A DNA stretch of 64,000 bases from Craterostigma plantagineum (taxonomy: Eukaryota; Streptophyta; Magnoliopsida; Lamiales; Linderniaceae). Below the pieces are notes generated by a model. That model searched no databases. It had not been told where the DNA came from and worked only from the letters and a program-made list of their open reading frames with translations. The position numbers and the translations under genes are program-made. Below, piece after piece: positions 28,864-42,201 of the stretch (the first letter of the stretch is position 1; the number at the start of each line of letters is the position of its first letter). Location of the stretch: NCBI GenBank assembly GCA_027422505.1, contig JAPQWV010001348.1, positions 1-64,000 on the forward strand, in the 5' to 3' direction.

Positions 28864-28912
28864 AACTAGCTTATTAGATAAAGCAACTCTACACAAATTT
28901 ATGCGGTTTTAA

Positions 28913-29561
28913 TTATTGTGAAAGCAATCTTTGACTTGTATCCGAGAAGAGAAACTTCCTTAATTTTCTCAGAGGTGATTTCTTTTTCTTCGTCGTATCT
29001 TCCGAGGTTGTCTGATGGTGCAGCAGCAGCATATCTTTGCTCCTCTCAGACTCCAACTCTTCCTCCAAGTGCAAACACATCTACATACGAAATTTCCCAT
29101 TTATATATGGTAATGAATGTAATGATTAACGTAGTAATTAATACACATACATATATATGTACCTGCAAAATACGATCCTCGGCACGTTCTAACCTCTCTA
29201 GCAAAGAGCCCTTCTCTTTAACTTCCATCAACGCTTCATTCATCGGACGACAGCTCCGTACTATCATCGCCTTCTCATCTTTCTCGAAGGTGCTCCGCGG
29301 CGAAACGTCGTCGTCGGCCGACGACGTAATATCAGCCGATGACGTGTACGACGACGGCGAGAAGCACCTCCCACTCATCGTTATCCTTATCTCTTCGAGT
29401 CGTTTCAGCTATTAATTCCCAGCAGGAGAGAGAATTATAAAAACAGAAATCCAAAAAGATCATTAGGAAATAAAAAAAGAGTTTATTAATGAGCTTACGA
29501 CGTTGTCCAGACGTTCGAGCCTTGAGATCATGTGCCTTGGTTCTTCAATGGTGGACGCCAT
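28913..29561 (-). CDS. Small plant-specific coiled-coil protein of unknown function
   Basis: I recognise a plant-type layout but no named family. Three exons (29499-29561, 29163-29408, 28913-29080) join in frame to 158 residues. The N-terminus reads MASTIEEPRHMISRLERLDN, continuing into VLKRLEEIR, a short heptad-like coil. Next is a Ser/Asp-rich stretch (SADITSSADDDVSPRSTFEK), then a conserved-looking CRPMNEALMEVKEKGSLLER, then LERAEDRILQ-MCLHLEEELE, a second coil, and a basic tail KKKKSPLRKLRKFLFSDTSQ. The mix of two coils, a phospho-Ser-rich link and a Lys/Arg tail suggests a nuclear or cytoskeletal adaptor; this is inference. Splice sites are canonical (GTAAGC, GTACAT donors). Confidence 0.72.
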
Positions 29562-30317
29562 GTTAGTGGTGACGATAATGAGATTATTACAATTTAAAGC
29601 TATGTGTATGTATGTACATATATTGTGCCTCTTATATATTCTTGTTACTACATACATATGCTTGTATAGTGATTCGTGCCAAGAAGATATTGATGAATGA
29701 TGAGTCAAGCTTACAACTAACACGTGGCTTCTTGTTTGAGCACCCATGTCGTATTTATCATGCAGCATAAAAGGCCATTTATTTAATTTATTGATCGACG
29801 TCTCTAGATGGTAATAAGATAGTGAATTTTGACTGGATTAGCTAATATAATATATGACCGACACTATATATCTAAATTTAAGTAAACGATGGGAATTATC
29901 TTAAATTATCTTATTATCTAGGATAAAATAATTGAATTTTTTATTATCATGACATTGACAATCAAATGTGTTAACGTAAGTAGCATGATCCGTGGTTCTC
30001 AATATGAAACATAACGGTGGAAATTAGAAATTTTTATTTTTATTTCCACCGTATTTGAAGGATTCAGGTAGTAGAAATACGATATGACGATGAGCTGCCC
30101 CCTTTTCAACTAAACTTTCGCGGAAAAAAAGGAAAAAAAAAAAGAAAATAATTTTTGACGTCATTAGTTCCTCGTAATCACCGTTCGCCGGAGGAGGAAG
30201 AATTGGAGGTGGGTTGAAGGAACCTCTCCACATGATTCTCCTCTGATTTGAATACGATTGAATCCGATCATCGTTGTGCTACGGTTTGGTTTTGATCGGC
30301 GAGAGATAAACAAAATA
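29562..30317. other. Divergent spacer between coiled-coil and EFR3/SRL2-like genes
   Basis: About 0.75 kb, AT-rich, with no gene seen. The side near 30060-30317 becomes more mixed in composition, with AAAAAAGGAAAAAAAAAAAG, and is probably the core promoter and 5' leader of the right-hand gene. Confidence 0.4.
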
Positions 30318-33300
30318 ATGGGAGCAATGTCGCAGAGGGTAATGCCGGTTTGCGACAGCTTATGCGTTTGTTGCCCGTCGATGAGGCCGAGATCGAGGCA
30401 TCCCGTGAAAAGATACAAGAATCTTCTGGCCGATATATTTCCGAAGAACATGGTAATTTGTTGTTGTGAAAGAAAAACAGCTGACGATTTTCGATTTTCG
30501 ATCATTGTTTGTTGTCGGATCATGAGATTTCGTCATCTGCTGTTCGTCAATGATTCAATTGTGTCTCTCGTTTTTTTTTTTTTTTTTTTGTATTTAGGTG
30601 CATTATAGTTTTAGCTCGTATCTAAGATGGAAATATGTTGATCTGTGATCGGTCATGCGATGTTTTTGTGAATGATATCAAAAAATTTTTTTGGATCACG
30701 TGTGGATTCTAATTTCGATTAACCTAGCGCATTGTTGATACATAATATTGCAGGAAGAAGAACCTAACGATAGAAAAATCGGGAAATTGTGTGAATATGC
30801 CTCGAAAAATCCTCTGCGAGTGCCTAAGGTTAGTCTGTTATCACGGTTTTGTAGTTAATTTCTTTGATTGAGCACTCATTGTCACCTTTTCTTTCTGTTA
30901 AGAGAAATATATTCCTCACATTTTCTATTCTCCAATTTCTACCAATATCAGCAAGCATTAGCAAGTCACAACTTGAATCTGGGAATTCATGTTCTGTCCT
31001 TGTTTCGAGGCATATTTCTCTTTTTATACATTTTTCAGAAAATAATCATTCTCCTGTGAAGGTTACTCAATTACATATCTGTCTCAGTTAACCGTAACTC
31101 AATATCAGCCGATTGCATTGAGTTTTAGACTTTTATTTTCTTTTCAATAAATGCGTATCTCTTCTTGTGTTTAAATTGGCCAATTGAGTACTATCTCGCA
31201 GATTACAAGTTCACTGGAACAGAGGTGTTATAAGGAGCTGAGATCTGAAAATGTTAATGCCGTGAAAGCTGTCATATGCGTCTATCGCAAGCTGAGTGTA
31301 TCATGCCAGGAGCAAATGTGAGTGTGAGTTTACATATCATGCCTCGATTGCATTATTATCTAAAATAATCGTATGCACATAGACATGTAAGGAAACTATT
31401 CATGATCTTATGAGTGCTTGGTGCCGTTTCGCAAACTTAAAGATGAACTTTTCATGCAAGTATTGTTTATATTTTGATTTCTTTCCTTAGTTTTTATCGA
31501 TACAAGTGATACATATTTTCGGCAACATCATAGTTGGACATGTTGGGGCATATTTTAATGTACAACTGTACATCAGTTTTCAATCTTTTAATGACAGTGC
31601 TAAGTTTTCTGTGTCAGGCCATTGTTTGCTGGTAGTTTTCTCAGTATTATAAACATTTTGCTTGATGAGACAACGCATGATGGAATGCGCATTTTGGGTT
31701 GCCAAGCACTGTTTGATTTTATAAATAATCAGGTAAGGTTACATTATTTCCTCACTGTTAAACATTTTTACCTGTATGATTTGACTGATGTGAAGTTTCT
31801 TTCGTCGTCTTTTTTTTTTTTCAGAAGGATAGTACCTACATGTTTAATTTGGAAGGCTTAATACCGAAATTGTGTCTTCTAGCTCAAGAGATGGGGAATG
31901 ATGATAAGATACTGCATTTACGTTGTGCTGGACTGCAAGTACTTTCTTCAATGGTAACTTTGTTCATTTTTATCTTATATTAAACACATGAATGCCCTTA
32001 TAAAATTGTAAGATATGATCATATTCCTAATTTACATGTAGATTTGGTTCATGGGAGAACAATGTCACATCTCAACTGATTTTGACAGTGTAAGCATTTC
32101 TGTACTGTTCCTTTGTTTTTTATATCACTTGGTTGGAAAGTTATGCTTGCAGATCATTTGTCCGTTAGGTGTCCTGATTGTTATTCTCATGCCCGGCATT
32201 CTTGTTTATCGAATGACCAGGTTGTAAAAGCAGTGCTTGAAAATCTGCTTAACAGCAGTCAAGAGCACAAAGCTGAAGACCAAATTTCATCTGACGCACT
32301 GAAAAGGGCTACATCATGGAAGACGATAATAAACGAGAAAGATCATTTGGCCATGTATATTAACTTGTCATTTATCACATGTGCAGCTATTTTATTGGCC
32401 AAGTTTCATGCCTTTATTATCATGATTATTTTTTGTTTTTTGTCGCCAGATCATCTGGAAACCCAGAATTCTGGTCTAGAGTTTGCTTGCACAATATGGC
32501 AAAGTTAGCTAGGGAGGCTACAACAGTTCGCCGTGTACTCGAAGCTTTGTTTTGTTACTTTGATGAAGGCAATCTCTGGTCCCCTGATCAGAGCCTTGCA
32601 CTTGATGTGATGCTTGATATGCAATCAGTCGTGGAGATTTCAGGCATGTGCAACTTAAAATTCTGAATCCAAATAAATTAGAGAAGGGTTCTAGTTTTTC
32701 CTTTCTCAATTCCTATTTACTGTTTTGACCATTCAGGGCATGACACTCACTTCTTGCTATTATCCGTGATCAAGCATCTCGATCATAGGAATGTTTTGAA
32801 AAACCCCAATATGCAAATTGATATTGTTCGAGTTGCTACCTCTCTGGCTCGAGTAACAAAGGTGCAGTCGTCTGTTACACTTGTTGGTGCATTCAGTGAT
32901 ATGATGAGGCATTTGAGGAAAAGCATTCACTGCTCCATTGATGCCTCGACGCTTGGTGATGAAATAATTCTGTGGAATAGGAATTTCCATGCAGCCATCG
33001 ATGAGTGCCTTGTCCAATTGTCTTACAAGGTTTAACCATTTATAATCTAGTTGTTGCAATAGACATATTCGCTGTTTCATTTTTCATTTGAAGAGCTCAG
33101 GGAGATATAACTGATTTTGCTGTTGAATAGTAGTATGCAAACCATAAATACGCTAGCAAGAGGATTACTAGTTAAGGTTTTTTTTTCATTGTCAATGAAA
33201 GAAGAGCTAAGAAATACTAATCCACGATTGGTATGTGAATTAGTTAGGTGATGCTGGGCCCATTCTGGATGTGATGGCAGTGACGTTGGAAAATATTTCA

Positions 33301-35989
33301 AATATAGCTGTGATGGCACGGAACACAATTGCAGCTGTATATCGTGCTGCACAAATTGTCGCTTTCTTGCCCAATTTGGTGTATGAAAACAAGGCATGAA
33401 CCTACCAATTATGTCCCATGCTAATTTTTACAATTTTTGTAAAATATTTTTGTTGTTATTCGTTGTTATCCTGTGACTCCAGGCCTTCCCTGAAGCACTA
33501 TTTCATCAAGTACTTCTGGCCATGGTTGCCCCAGATCATGAAACCAGGCTTGGAGCGCATCGCATATTTTCGGTTGTGCTTGTTCCATCATCTGTTTGTC
33601 CTCAATCGTCATCATCCACCGGTCAAAGTCCAACTAATCATGCTGATTTAGGGAGGACCCTTTCTAGATCAGTTTCTGCTTTCTCTTCTTCAGCTGCTCT
33701 CTTTGAAAAGTTAAGGAAGGAACATGGTTCGTCAAATAGATTTTCCAATCCAGCTGATGGGGCTTTGGATGAGACAGAAGAGATGTCCCAAAATCAGTCA
33801 TTTTTTACACGACTTACATCAAGCTATAGTCGGAAGACTAGCAGCAAGAGATACTCTATTCCTCCAAGCTTACAAAATATGGAGAACGATCTGGTACTTT
33901 TTTTTAACCCATTTCTTTTTTCAAATCCATAAATTGGAACTTCTTGTAGTTTTTTCACTATATATGTAATTTATGCAGAGTGGAGTATCTCTCAAGTTAA
34001 AGACTCGCCAAATCAGTCTGTTGTTGTCATCAATTTGGGTACAGGCCATCTCTCCCCTGAATACACCTGCCAACTTTGAAGCAATTGCTCATACTTATAG
34101 CTTGGTGATGTTGTTTTCACGTAAGAAGGTAAAGTTCTTCATTTTCTTCGGGCTATGCCTTCTTTATTTGTTGCAGGATTTCAAAATTTTTTCTGCCATT
34201 ATCTGATGTAGTTTTTTCTTTATTGTCCTCAGAAATCATGTAATGAGATTCTTATCCGAAGTTTTCAGCTAGCAATCTCACTGAGGAACATATCTATTCG
34301 AGGAGGTCAGTTTTCATATTCTTGAATCTTGTCTCGCCATATTGTCTATGGTCTTGTTAAAGAAAAAAGTGCTGATTATGCTGTAACTAGGCCTTGTGTG
34401 TACACAGTTAGGAAAGAGGTGAATGTATTGCATGTGTTATCGAGGTCTTGAAACAGTTATGTAACTAGATATCTAATTTGAAACATAATGCACGCAAATG
34501 TATAGGATTTGTTGAATTTCTTATCATTTTTGGTTCCTTACAGCAATCATTTTCTATATAGGCCCCCTTCCACCATCTCGTCGACGGTCTCTTTTCACTC
34601 TGGCCACATCAATGATTCTTTTCTTGGCAAAAGCCTACGATTTACCTCATCTTGTCAATTATGCCAAGGCGTCATTAATGGACAAAATGGTAAACATTGC
34701 TAACTGTGTCACTTTTTTTTTTTTCAAATCAGAGTTGTTTACTTACTTATATTGCTGCTGCCGATTAGAAACAATTTTTGAATGCCCAAATTGTTACAAA
34801 TGAGCTTCTACAGGTCGATCCTTTCCTTCATTTGGTGGAGAACTACAAGTTGCAAGCTTGTGAACGTGTTGGAGAAGGAAAGGAAAACTCAACCAAAACA
34901 TATGGATCCAAAGAAGACGATGAAGAAGCATTAAATTCGTTTTCTTCTCTCAAAATTTGCGAAGATCAATCTACAGAATCCATTGCGTCAATGATTCTTC
35001 AAAATCTGGGAGAGCTATCGAAAGTAATCGTCTAATCTAAGTTGTCCTTTTAGAATCAGCTTCCACCGTACTATATTTGATTTTGCAAACTATTGTGCGC
35101 TAGGATGAATCGTCCAAACTCGAAGAACAGCTTCTCAAAGATTTTGTCCCCGACGATGTATGTCCTTTGGGAGCCCAGCTTGTTCTAGAACAATATGGTT
35201 CGAAAGAACTCCTTGAGGTGGTTTTAATTTTCGTTACTGAGGCGTCTTTCTTCTACTATTATTGCTTTGATCACCTAAACCGATTTCTTTTCCTTTTCCT
35301 TTTTTACAATAATGCTTAAGGTTGAACACGCTACCGATGAATATCCAACCGACTCCTTCGCAAGCCAAACTGATACTTCCCACATGGCAAAGAATAGTTC
35401 CAACCTTTTGAGCGTCGATCAATTTATGGATATGGTAAGTCGACGTATTCCTTCACAAAAAAGAGCTTTACTTTCTATGTATTGACCGAAAGTAAGATCA
35501 GTTTGAGGTTTTTGCTTGACATATTAACACGAACAATTTGACGATTTTAGGTGTCTGAGACAACAAAAGACGTGGGTCATTTTTTGTCTGCTTTGAGCCC
35601 TTCTGAACTGCCATTCAAAGACATGGCCAGCCATTGCGAGGCTCTTCAGGCGGGGAAACAACAGATGATGTCCAATTTCATGGATTTCCATTCGCCTGCT
35701 CAAAGCGCTTCGTCGAGCTTCCTTTGTCTTGAGAATACTTCATCACCAGATTCGTCCCCTCAACCGAGATATTTAACGGTAATTTTTTTTTTCTTTTTCC
35801 CCGGCTTTCAAAGCTATATTAATGAATGGCTAACTCTTTCGTTTTCTTTTTTTGCTTTTTTTTTTTCAGTCACCAATGGTCCAAAGCATAGTCTTGCCAT
35901 GCGCAGCTGAGTTTCAGCACCACAATGAGTTCTTTCGCTTGCCAGCTTCGAGTCCGTACGACAACTTCTTGAAAGCCGCTGGAAGTTGA
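30318..35989 (+). CDS. EFR3 / SEMI-ROLLED LEAF 2-like ARM-repeat protein
   Basis: Large ARM/HEAT-repeat protein of the EFR3 family; EFR3 proteins anchor PI4-kinase complexes at the plasma membrane, and the rice relative SRL2 affects leaf rolling. Start MGAMSQRVMPVCDSLCVCCP, a Cys-rich N-terminus of the kind palmitoylated in EFR3, then SRHPVKRYKNLLADIFPKNM and EEEPNDRKIGKLCEYASKNP. Many exons follow: MPLFAGSFLSIINILLDETT, YMFNLEGLIPKLCLLAQEMG, FWSRVCLHNMAKLAREATTV, LAMVAPDHETRLGAHRIFSV, a Ser-rich stretch, then PSRRSLFTLATSMILFLAKA. The C-terminal region is hydrophilic and ends NFLKAAGS (stop 35987-35989). I checked about half the exon junctions and saw no frame break. The exact exon count was not fixed. 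Confidence 0.87.
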
Positions 35990-36417
35990 TGATATATTTA
36001 CATAAGCATCAATCATGAGAAAGAAAAATGGACCATACTAATCAAATTTCATAGTGTCTATTTATTTCATTATTTATTTATTTCTTTTATTGGCGGGGAA
36101 TATACCACTTCTTGCTTAGCGAGCGAGTGGTGATGAGCTCCTTGAGTATACAATAACATGAGAAAACGATGTAAATCCTCCAAACGTATTTTATCTTATA
36201 TATAATGCAATTTAGTGAATTTTCGAATGCTTGGCATATTAAACAGGCGATCTCTCCAAAATATTAGAAAATTAATGAAAAAATCCCACGAGGATACACT
36301 ACAATTACCACCATTAGATTATGGTTCATAAATTTAATCTCCCTATATATATAAGGACAATAGATGCATACCATAGCTAACACAAAAACAAAAACTCATT
36401 ACAAGCCAAGAAGAGAG
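35990..36417. other. 3' flank of the ARM-repeat gene and promoter of the Cys-rich gene
   Basis: AT-rich. A TATA box (TATATATATAA, 36344-36354) stands 64 bases before the ATG of the small secreted peptide gene. Confidence 0.5.
36344..36354 (+). promoter_or_regulatory. TATA box of the cysteine-rich peptide gene
   Basis: TATATATATAA, with the predicted leader CCATAGCTAACAC downstream and the ATG at 36418. Confidence 0.55.
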
Positions 36418-36818
36418 ATGGCTCGACTTTCTTCATTCTTCTGTCTTCTCATTGCAGCTGTTTTTGTTTCAGGTGCTTCATCCCAAGCCTCTTCCCTCCA
36501 TTTACATCATCAGTATTCCAATTTTATTTCAAGATACATTTTTTTTTTTCTGTTAAATTTTCTACAGCCGCGAAAGGCGACAAGCTTTGCCCATGGGTAA
36601 TAAAAGGCGTTCCATGCGAGGGTTCAGACATGGGGCTAACATGCCTTCCGAGGTGCTACGTGGCTTGCGACACGGTTTCAGTGGTTGGGCAGTGCATAGA
36701 CTATGGTGGAACCATAGGCAAGACTTGCACTTGTGGGCTCATTTCCCCCGACTGCAAAACAAAGCACTGCCATGCCCCCGCCGTCCCCTTGAAGCCAATC
36801 TTGGAAGAATCCAAATAA
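36418..36818 (+). CDS. Small secreted cysteine-rich peptide (10 Cys), unrecognised
   Basis: Two exons (36418-36472, 36568-36818) join in frame to 101 residues. Residues 1 to about 20 are a clear signal peptide (MARLSSFFCLLIAAVFVS), and the intron falls right at its end, as is common in plant cysteine-rich peptide genes. The mature part (about 80 residues, beginning AAKGDKLCPWVIKG) has ten cysteines: LC, PC, TC, RC, AC, QC, TCTC, DC and HC. It runs through MGLTCLPRCYVACDTVSVVG, then TIGKTCTCGLISPDCKTKHC, and ends with the Pro-rich APAVPLKPILEESK. The even count suggests five disulfides. The spacing does not match the defensin, LTP, snakin or thionin patterns I know. It could be a signalling or defence peptide; no function is claimed. 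Confidence 0.72.
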
Positions 36819-36828
36819 AAATCCACGA

Positions 36829-36830
<2 letters not shown>

Positions 36831-36890
<60 letters not shown>
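36831..36890. repeat. (ATT)20 microsatellite
   Basis: A perfect trinucleotide run, starting 12 bases after the stop codon of the cysteine-rich peptide gene and so within its likely 3' untranslated region. Confidence 0.97.
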
Positions 36891-36891
<1 letters not shown>

Positions 36892-36983
36892 TCCATGAAA
36901 TGAAACAACACTGTTGTACAATAATAATACCCTTCGAGAAATAATAAAATATTACAGTAGATGCCACGTGTTGTCGATCTTTT

Positions 36984-39900
36984 TTACGAGAGGTATTTCT
37001 TAAAGAGCTCGTTGGCTATGGCGAATGCGTCGCCATGTGCTTTTACGGGGTATGGCTCTGTGCCTTCCTGCCATTCGTTCGAGTAAGAGATCCATTCTCT
37101 TCTCCATCCTTTGACGTCGAAATTGCTATTATTTTCTTCGAGGCTCTTTAGCAGACGACCCATGTACATGGACGCTCGTGGGAGGTAGTATTTCTCCAGC
37201 AGTCCGCTCCAAAATTTGTTCGCTGTTGCAAAATTAATAAAAATTGAGCAAAACTGAAGCAAAGTTAGCCATGGAAAATGATTCGACTAACCGTAATCAT
37301 GGAGCTTGCTCTGCTTTTCCTCGGTGTTGTCGTACCACATTGTTACTTGAGTCCTTGCGTTCCATTCGTACTAAAAATACGGTCAAACGGAGAATAGATG
37401 GATTGTTTTAACTTTAAGCCATTAGGAGACATACCGTAATAATGGTGGAAGGAAAGATGGACCTTACTTGTTTCTTTTCATCTCCATTCGTAGACAACTG
37501 TTTTGCACTTTCGAGCCAAGTGCCGAGGAGGAAGCTGTCATCAGATGCAAGAAGCCTGTCTATATCTTTGATTAGGCATAAGAACTTCGTCGAATAAGAA
37601 GCAAGTGCTTTCGCATCTTTGTCCAAGAAAGAACGTATGGCCTTCAGATAGACCTCGTTTGCAAGCTTCGAAAGAGTCTGCCTTGTCAAGTCGACCAAAT
37701 CGTACCTATAAATGATTAAGAAAAAAAAGGCAAGACTACTTTCCCGTCATATTTTTTGATACCTTCTATATGAGTAGAGCGTTCTTACCTATACGTGGGA
37801 ACTTGGGCAAGTTCATTCCCAGCGTCGAGGAACAGTTTCAAGGCATCGATGGAATCTTGATTATTATACCATAAGTGAGGCTTAGGCAGCGAAGAGCTTC
37901 TTTCGTGGAGAAGAAACCTCCTCTTTTGCTGTGTTCTCAAGAGTATATGCCTCTGAATAACGTTAGGATTATCAGCTTGGGAAGCTGATGAGGGATCCCA
38001 GTCGGGAAACTGCACTATGTAGTCTTTGTTGTGGTCCTTCATGAAAGTCGAAGGTGGTAAAAAAATCAATTCATTAAGCTACGTTTTTCATGTAATAAAT
38101 TTGATGAGCCTTACAGCGATTCCATCAGAGCAGTTGTAGATTGTCCGATGGAGAATTTTCCATGCAGCTTCGGCTTGGTGAACTGATTTACCGTATCTTC
38201 TCAGAGAGTACGTAGTCAACCAATCCTGCAAGTTAAATTTCTCAGAGTCGATTTGTTCATGGTAAAAAAAGTCAGAAATGGATGATAATAGCTATTACAT
38301 ATAATCAACTTTTAAGAATGAAACGATTCCTTTCAAATCCATACTACTTCCATGCAAGAATGCAGTATATCTCATAAAACATGTCAATTGCAGACACATA
38401 ACGAAAGGTTTCGTGATAGTTTTATAAGATGCACAAAGATCTTGAGAAGGATACTATTGGCTCAAGTAAAATGAAATCGGTTTCTGGTAAACTTGGCGAC
38501 CATGTAAAAAGGATATTAAATGTTTCCTGTCAAAAGAACACCCAATTACCTCGAGTTTTACAGGTTTACTTCTAAATGCCATTTCAGACATCAACTCATA
38601 CACAACTGGGTTTTGTTCGATCCCTTCCATGCACATACCTACACCAACCTATACCGAAAGAAGATTACGAGAACACTAAGCATATAAATGACAGTTCGTT
38701 CATTCGACCATGTACAGTTTATTCATAGGTAACCATTGTTGAATTCTTGCTCACACGAGCATCGATAGGTCCCGTGGAAACTGCATCTAATGTGCCATAC
38801 ATTTCAATGTTTCCACCAAAGTTATGAAGCATGCACCTGAAAGTGAGATGTGGCTTGACAAGGTTAACAGTTTAGGTTAATAGGGAGGAGCGAATCACAG
38901 TATTACATTAGCTTGTTGGAAATGGCAAAGATAAACTTAACTGAATATGTTGCATACCATATGTAAGGAGTGTCGTAAAATTGAAATGAAGATTTCCAAA
39001 TAGGTTTGACATCAGCAAATAGATCAAGCACTATCATCTTCCCAAATGGAACAGAATGTAGAAGTGCCTGGAAACCATAAATAACTTCGTAAAAAAACCA
39101 TCCAAATGCCTTGTATATCTCAAAAATACCATCATAGGAACATCAAACAAGAATTTTATGAAGGGAACTTCAGTTTATGGAAGGGAATTTTACGTCGCAA
39201 GTGAAAAAATTCAGGTATACATGTAAAAAGGAGAGATCACTGAACTTGGTAAACTTAGTTAGCACATACCTTCATCTGTGGTGGTTTCCAGAAAGATGAG
39301 TCTGAATAAAATAGCCAGCCCTGAAAGATCGCTAAAATTATAAAAGGCTGAGGAACCATATTAAAAATTCTCGAAGAAATTTTTTAGAAGTTATCATCTA
39401 TCAACGTGGTAACGGCATTTTTTACCCTAAAAACAATTGGTATAGACCTTAAAATTATCATCCGATGCTTTGCACCGCCCCTAGAAAAGCTTTGTTCCAC
39501 AGAAAAACTCTGAAGGTAAAATAACATACTTGCATTAACCATATTGCATCCTTGTCGACTGCAGACATTGCTTTGTATACTGAAGAACCAAGCGAGGAGA
39601 TATAGTCTGGGTCACTTGTAGGTGGAGAGTTCTCATTGAACGTATCACTAAACAAATGATGAATTGTACGTCCCATTTATTTCGTTCAAACATATAGATA
39701 AGGAAATAAGTCGTCGAATAAATACAATGTAAATGTATCGAAAAACCATGAGGTTACAGTGGTAGGCATACCAGCTGTACACGCTTGTTACATCTCCGTA
39801 TTCTGCATAAACATGAATATCAAATATAGATTCGTGGAGGGGTATGAACTGCTAAGGAAACTTATGTTTTCAGTGATTAATATGATGTGTTTCGTAAGTA

Positions 39901-40157
39901 TATAGGGGAGAATCAATGAGTTGGCAAAATGCTAGAAGGAACTGAAGAAGCATTAGTACTTAAGCTAACCAACATTATTGTTTACCCTCGAACTGCTTTT
40001 TCATGAATGATTCTCCAATTTTAATAAATAATGGATCAGATGGGTCAAGAAGAAAAGTGCAGCACCATTTGGGATTAGCATCAACAGTGTTCCTAGGAGA
40101 CAACAGAAAACCGAATAAGTGTTATAGAAAATAAATTGGCATGTTAATCAAGACAAA

Positions 40158-40211
<54 letters not shown>

Positions 40212-42201
40212 CCAATCTCCAAGTCTGCTTATATTTGCTGAGGGGAAAATTTCTTTCAACGCCGCCGGAACATTACCAGAAAATGATGGAAGCACTGTAA
40301 GAAAATGGATTATTGAGTGTTGATTAAAATTTAAAATTGAGTTTCAACTTTCAAGTTAGGCGATCAAGATGATGCAAGAAAACGGGTATTAAGATGAGAA
40401 TATTCGGAACTGTAGCTGTAATATACCAGGTGTCATGCCTAGCTCTATCATTCTTGATAATATTAACTTTTGCAACTTCAATTGGTTACTTAACCAGTTA
40501 TTACTCAATGGCCCACCCCATCTGCATCACAAAGAGGAATTGGAAACTCAAGCATTAAAAGGTAGTAAATATGAAAAATTATCATCTGAAAATAGTTCAT
40601 GGAAGCTTCTCGGGACTATAATGCGAGAAAACGGGGGGAAAAAGGAGTGCAAACCCGTGCAAGTTGCCCATGCGTGCCCAAGCAAGAAATGCAGGTCCAC
40701 CAAAGAAATCATTCAAATCACTTTTAGTAATGTTATAATCCTACAATGAAAAAAAAAGGAACAAACTCTTAGAAACAACATAAAAGCTTTTATCAGCCCA
40801 GAAAATGGACGGGGTAGAGTAGCTCATCAAAAGTAAGCTGGGAAAATGAAAATAAACGATAAATACATGATCCAGCGAGATAAACAACGATTTCATAAAT
40901 ATTTAAGGAATTCTTCAGTTTCTCATGTGCTGACAAATTCAACGAAATGATACCAGTTTAAACTAAAAACGTACTGCAAAGACTTTCTGCCATATTGCTT
41001 CTTGGCCGGTAAATGCCAGAGGAAAGTTAACACCTTGAAGTGCCATCCAATCGATCTCCTTTTCCCATCTTTTCCAGTCCCACCAAACATAGGAATCTGC
41101 AAAAACGACAATTCATCATTTCCTGTTCAAAACTGTCCCAATAAGCATCGCAATAAGATCAATGGATCTCTTACAGCTAGACGTGACAACATTTTGGTAA
41201 TAGTTCAGAGGCACGGGGCGTTGAATTAGCACACCACTCGATTTCACTGTAGGAAGTGATCCACGATTTGGAACCGAACCAAGTTGTGAGCCGCCCGTTT
41301 TGTCCCACGAAATATGAACGCCACACCAATATTTTAAGTACCAGTGAAGCCCTGAGGTGATATCAACTGCCGAGGTTCCTTTTATCCTTATCAGAGAGTA
41401 TAAAAACAAAAGAAAACCAATATTATTACAAGGAATGGGCTCTTGTTAAAAGGGATTTGTTTTAGGAATCTGCTAAAAAGGAATTCGTAGCCAACTCAGT
41501 TAAGACTCAAATCCACAATCATTGATGTCAGCTATGTAGTATGTCGAGGGACATACATTATAAGACAATTTTCATCTTCCCCACATAGAGATGACATATT
41601 GAAAGGAAAACAAAACCAACCCACTTAACCAAGGAATATGAATCAAAACTATTAGAAAAATAAAAATAAAAAAATCAAAGAGTAGATGAAAATAAAGTAA
41701 AATCCTGCCTACATTATTTCCACGGAGCCTCTCCTGTAATTGCTGATAAAGAAGCAGCTACGTCCGCCGCATTCATCCTGACATAACATACGACCATTTA
41801 AGAGGTAAAAAGGAATGAAAACATGAATAACGAAAACAACTCCCTCAAAAGGGGTTTTTGAATTCCTTGCAGAACTTCGCTATGCATGATACAACTTAAT
41901 TAAACGAGCCCTCATAATAGAATTGGTCTTTTTTTTTTAATGTTTTGGGGAAGTAGAAGGCAACCTCTGTAATAATCTTGAACTCGAAACTTGACAAATG
42001 GGTCGGAAGCAGCCTCTCAAGAACGCCTTTTGCAGCAGCTTCTTGCTGGATTGGAGATGCTCTTTTGGAGCTCAAACGGCTCAATATAGAATGTATAGCT
42101 TCGGATTGTTGCACAGAACCCGCTGAAGAAGAGCATAGAGACGACAAGAAAACTGATGTTACTACAACAAGTAAGAACCTACGACATCCGTTGAATACCA
42201 T
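36984..42201 (-). CDS. NAGLU: Alpha-N-acetylglucosaminidase (GH89)
   Basis: Glycosidase removing terminal alpha-linked N-acetylglucosamine; in animals it degrades heparan sulfate. Plants lack that polymer, and the Arabidopsis orthologue (CYL1) is needed for reproduction, with its substrate unsettled. Start at 42201 with a signal peptide ([20 protein letters not shown]). The N-terminal domain then follows ([20 protein letters not shown]). The catalytic domain includes [78 protein letters not shown] and [13 protein letters not shown] [16 protein letters not shown]. The C-terminal helical domain runs from [20 protein letters not shown] through [20 protein letters not shown] to [13 protein letters not shown] (stop 36984-36986). 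There are many exons; every exon I decoded is in frame. A (TA)n run lies in one intron (40161-40206). Confidence 0.92.
40161..40206. repeat. (AT)23 microsatellite in a NAGLU intron
   Basis: A perfect AT dinucleotide run of about 46 bases. Confidence 0.95.

Noticed and set aside
40435..40749. Plus-strand open frame within NAGLU
   Set aside because: The minus strand here encodes conserved NAGLU blocks ([30 protein letters not shown]).
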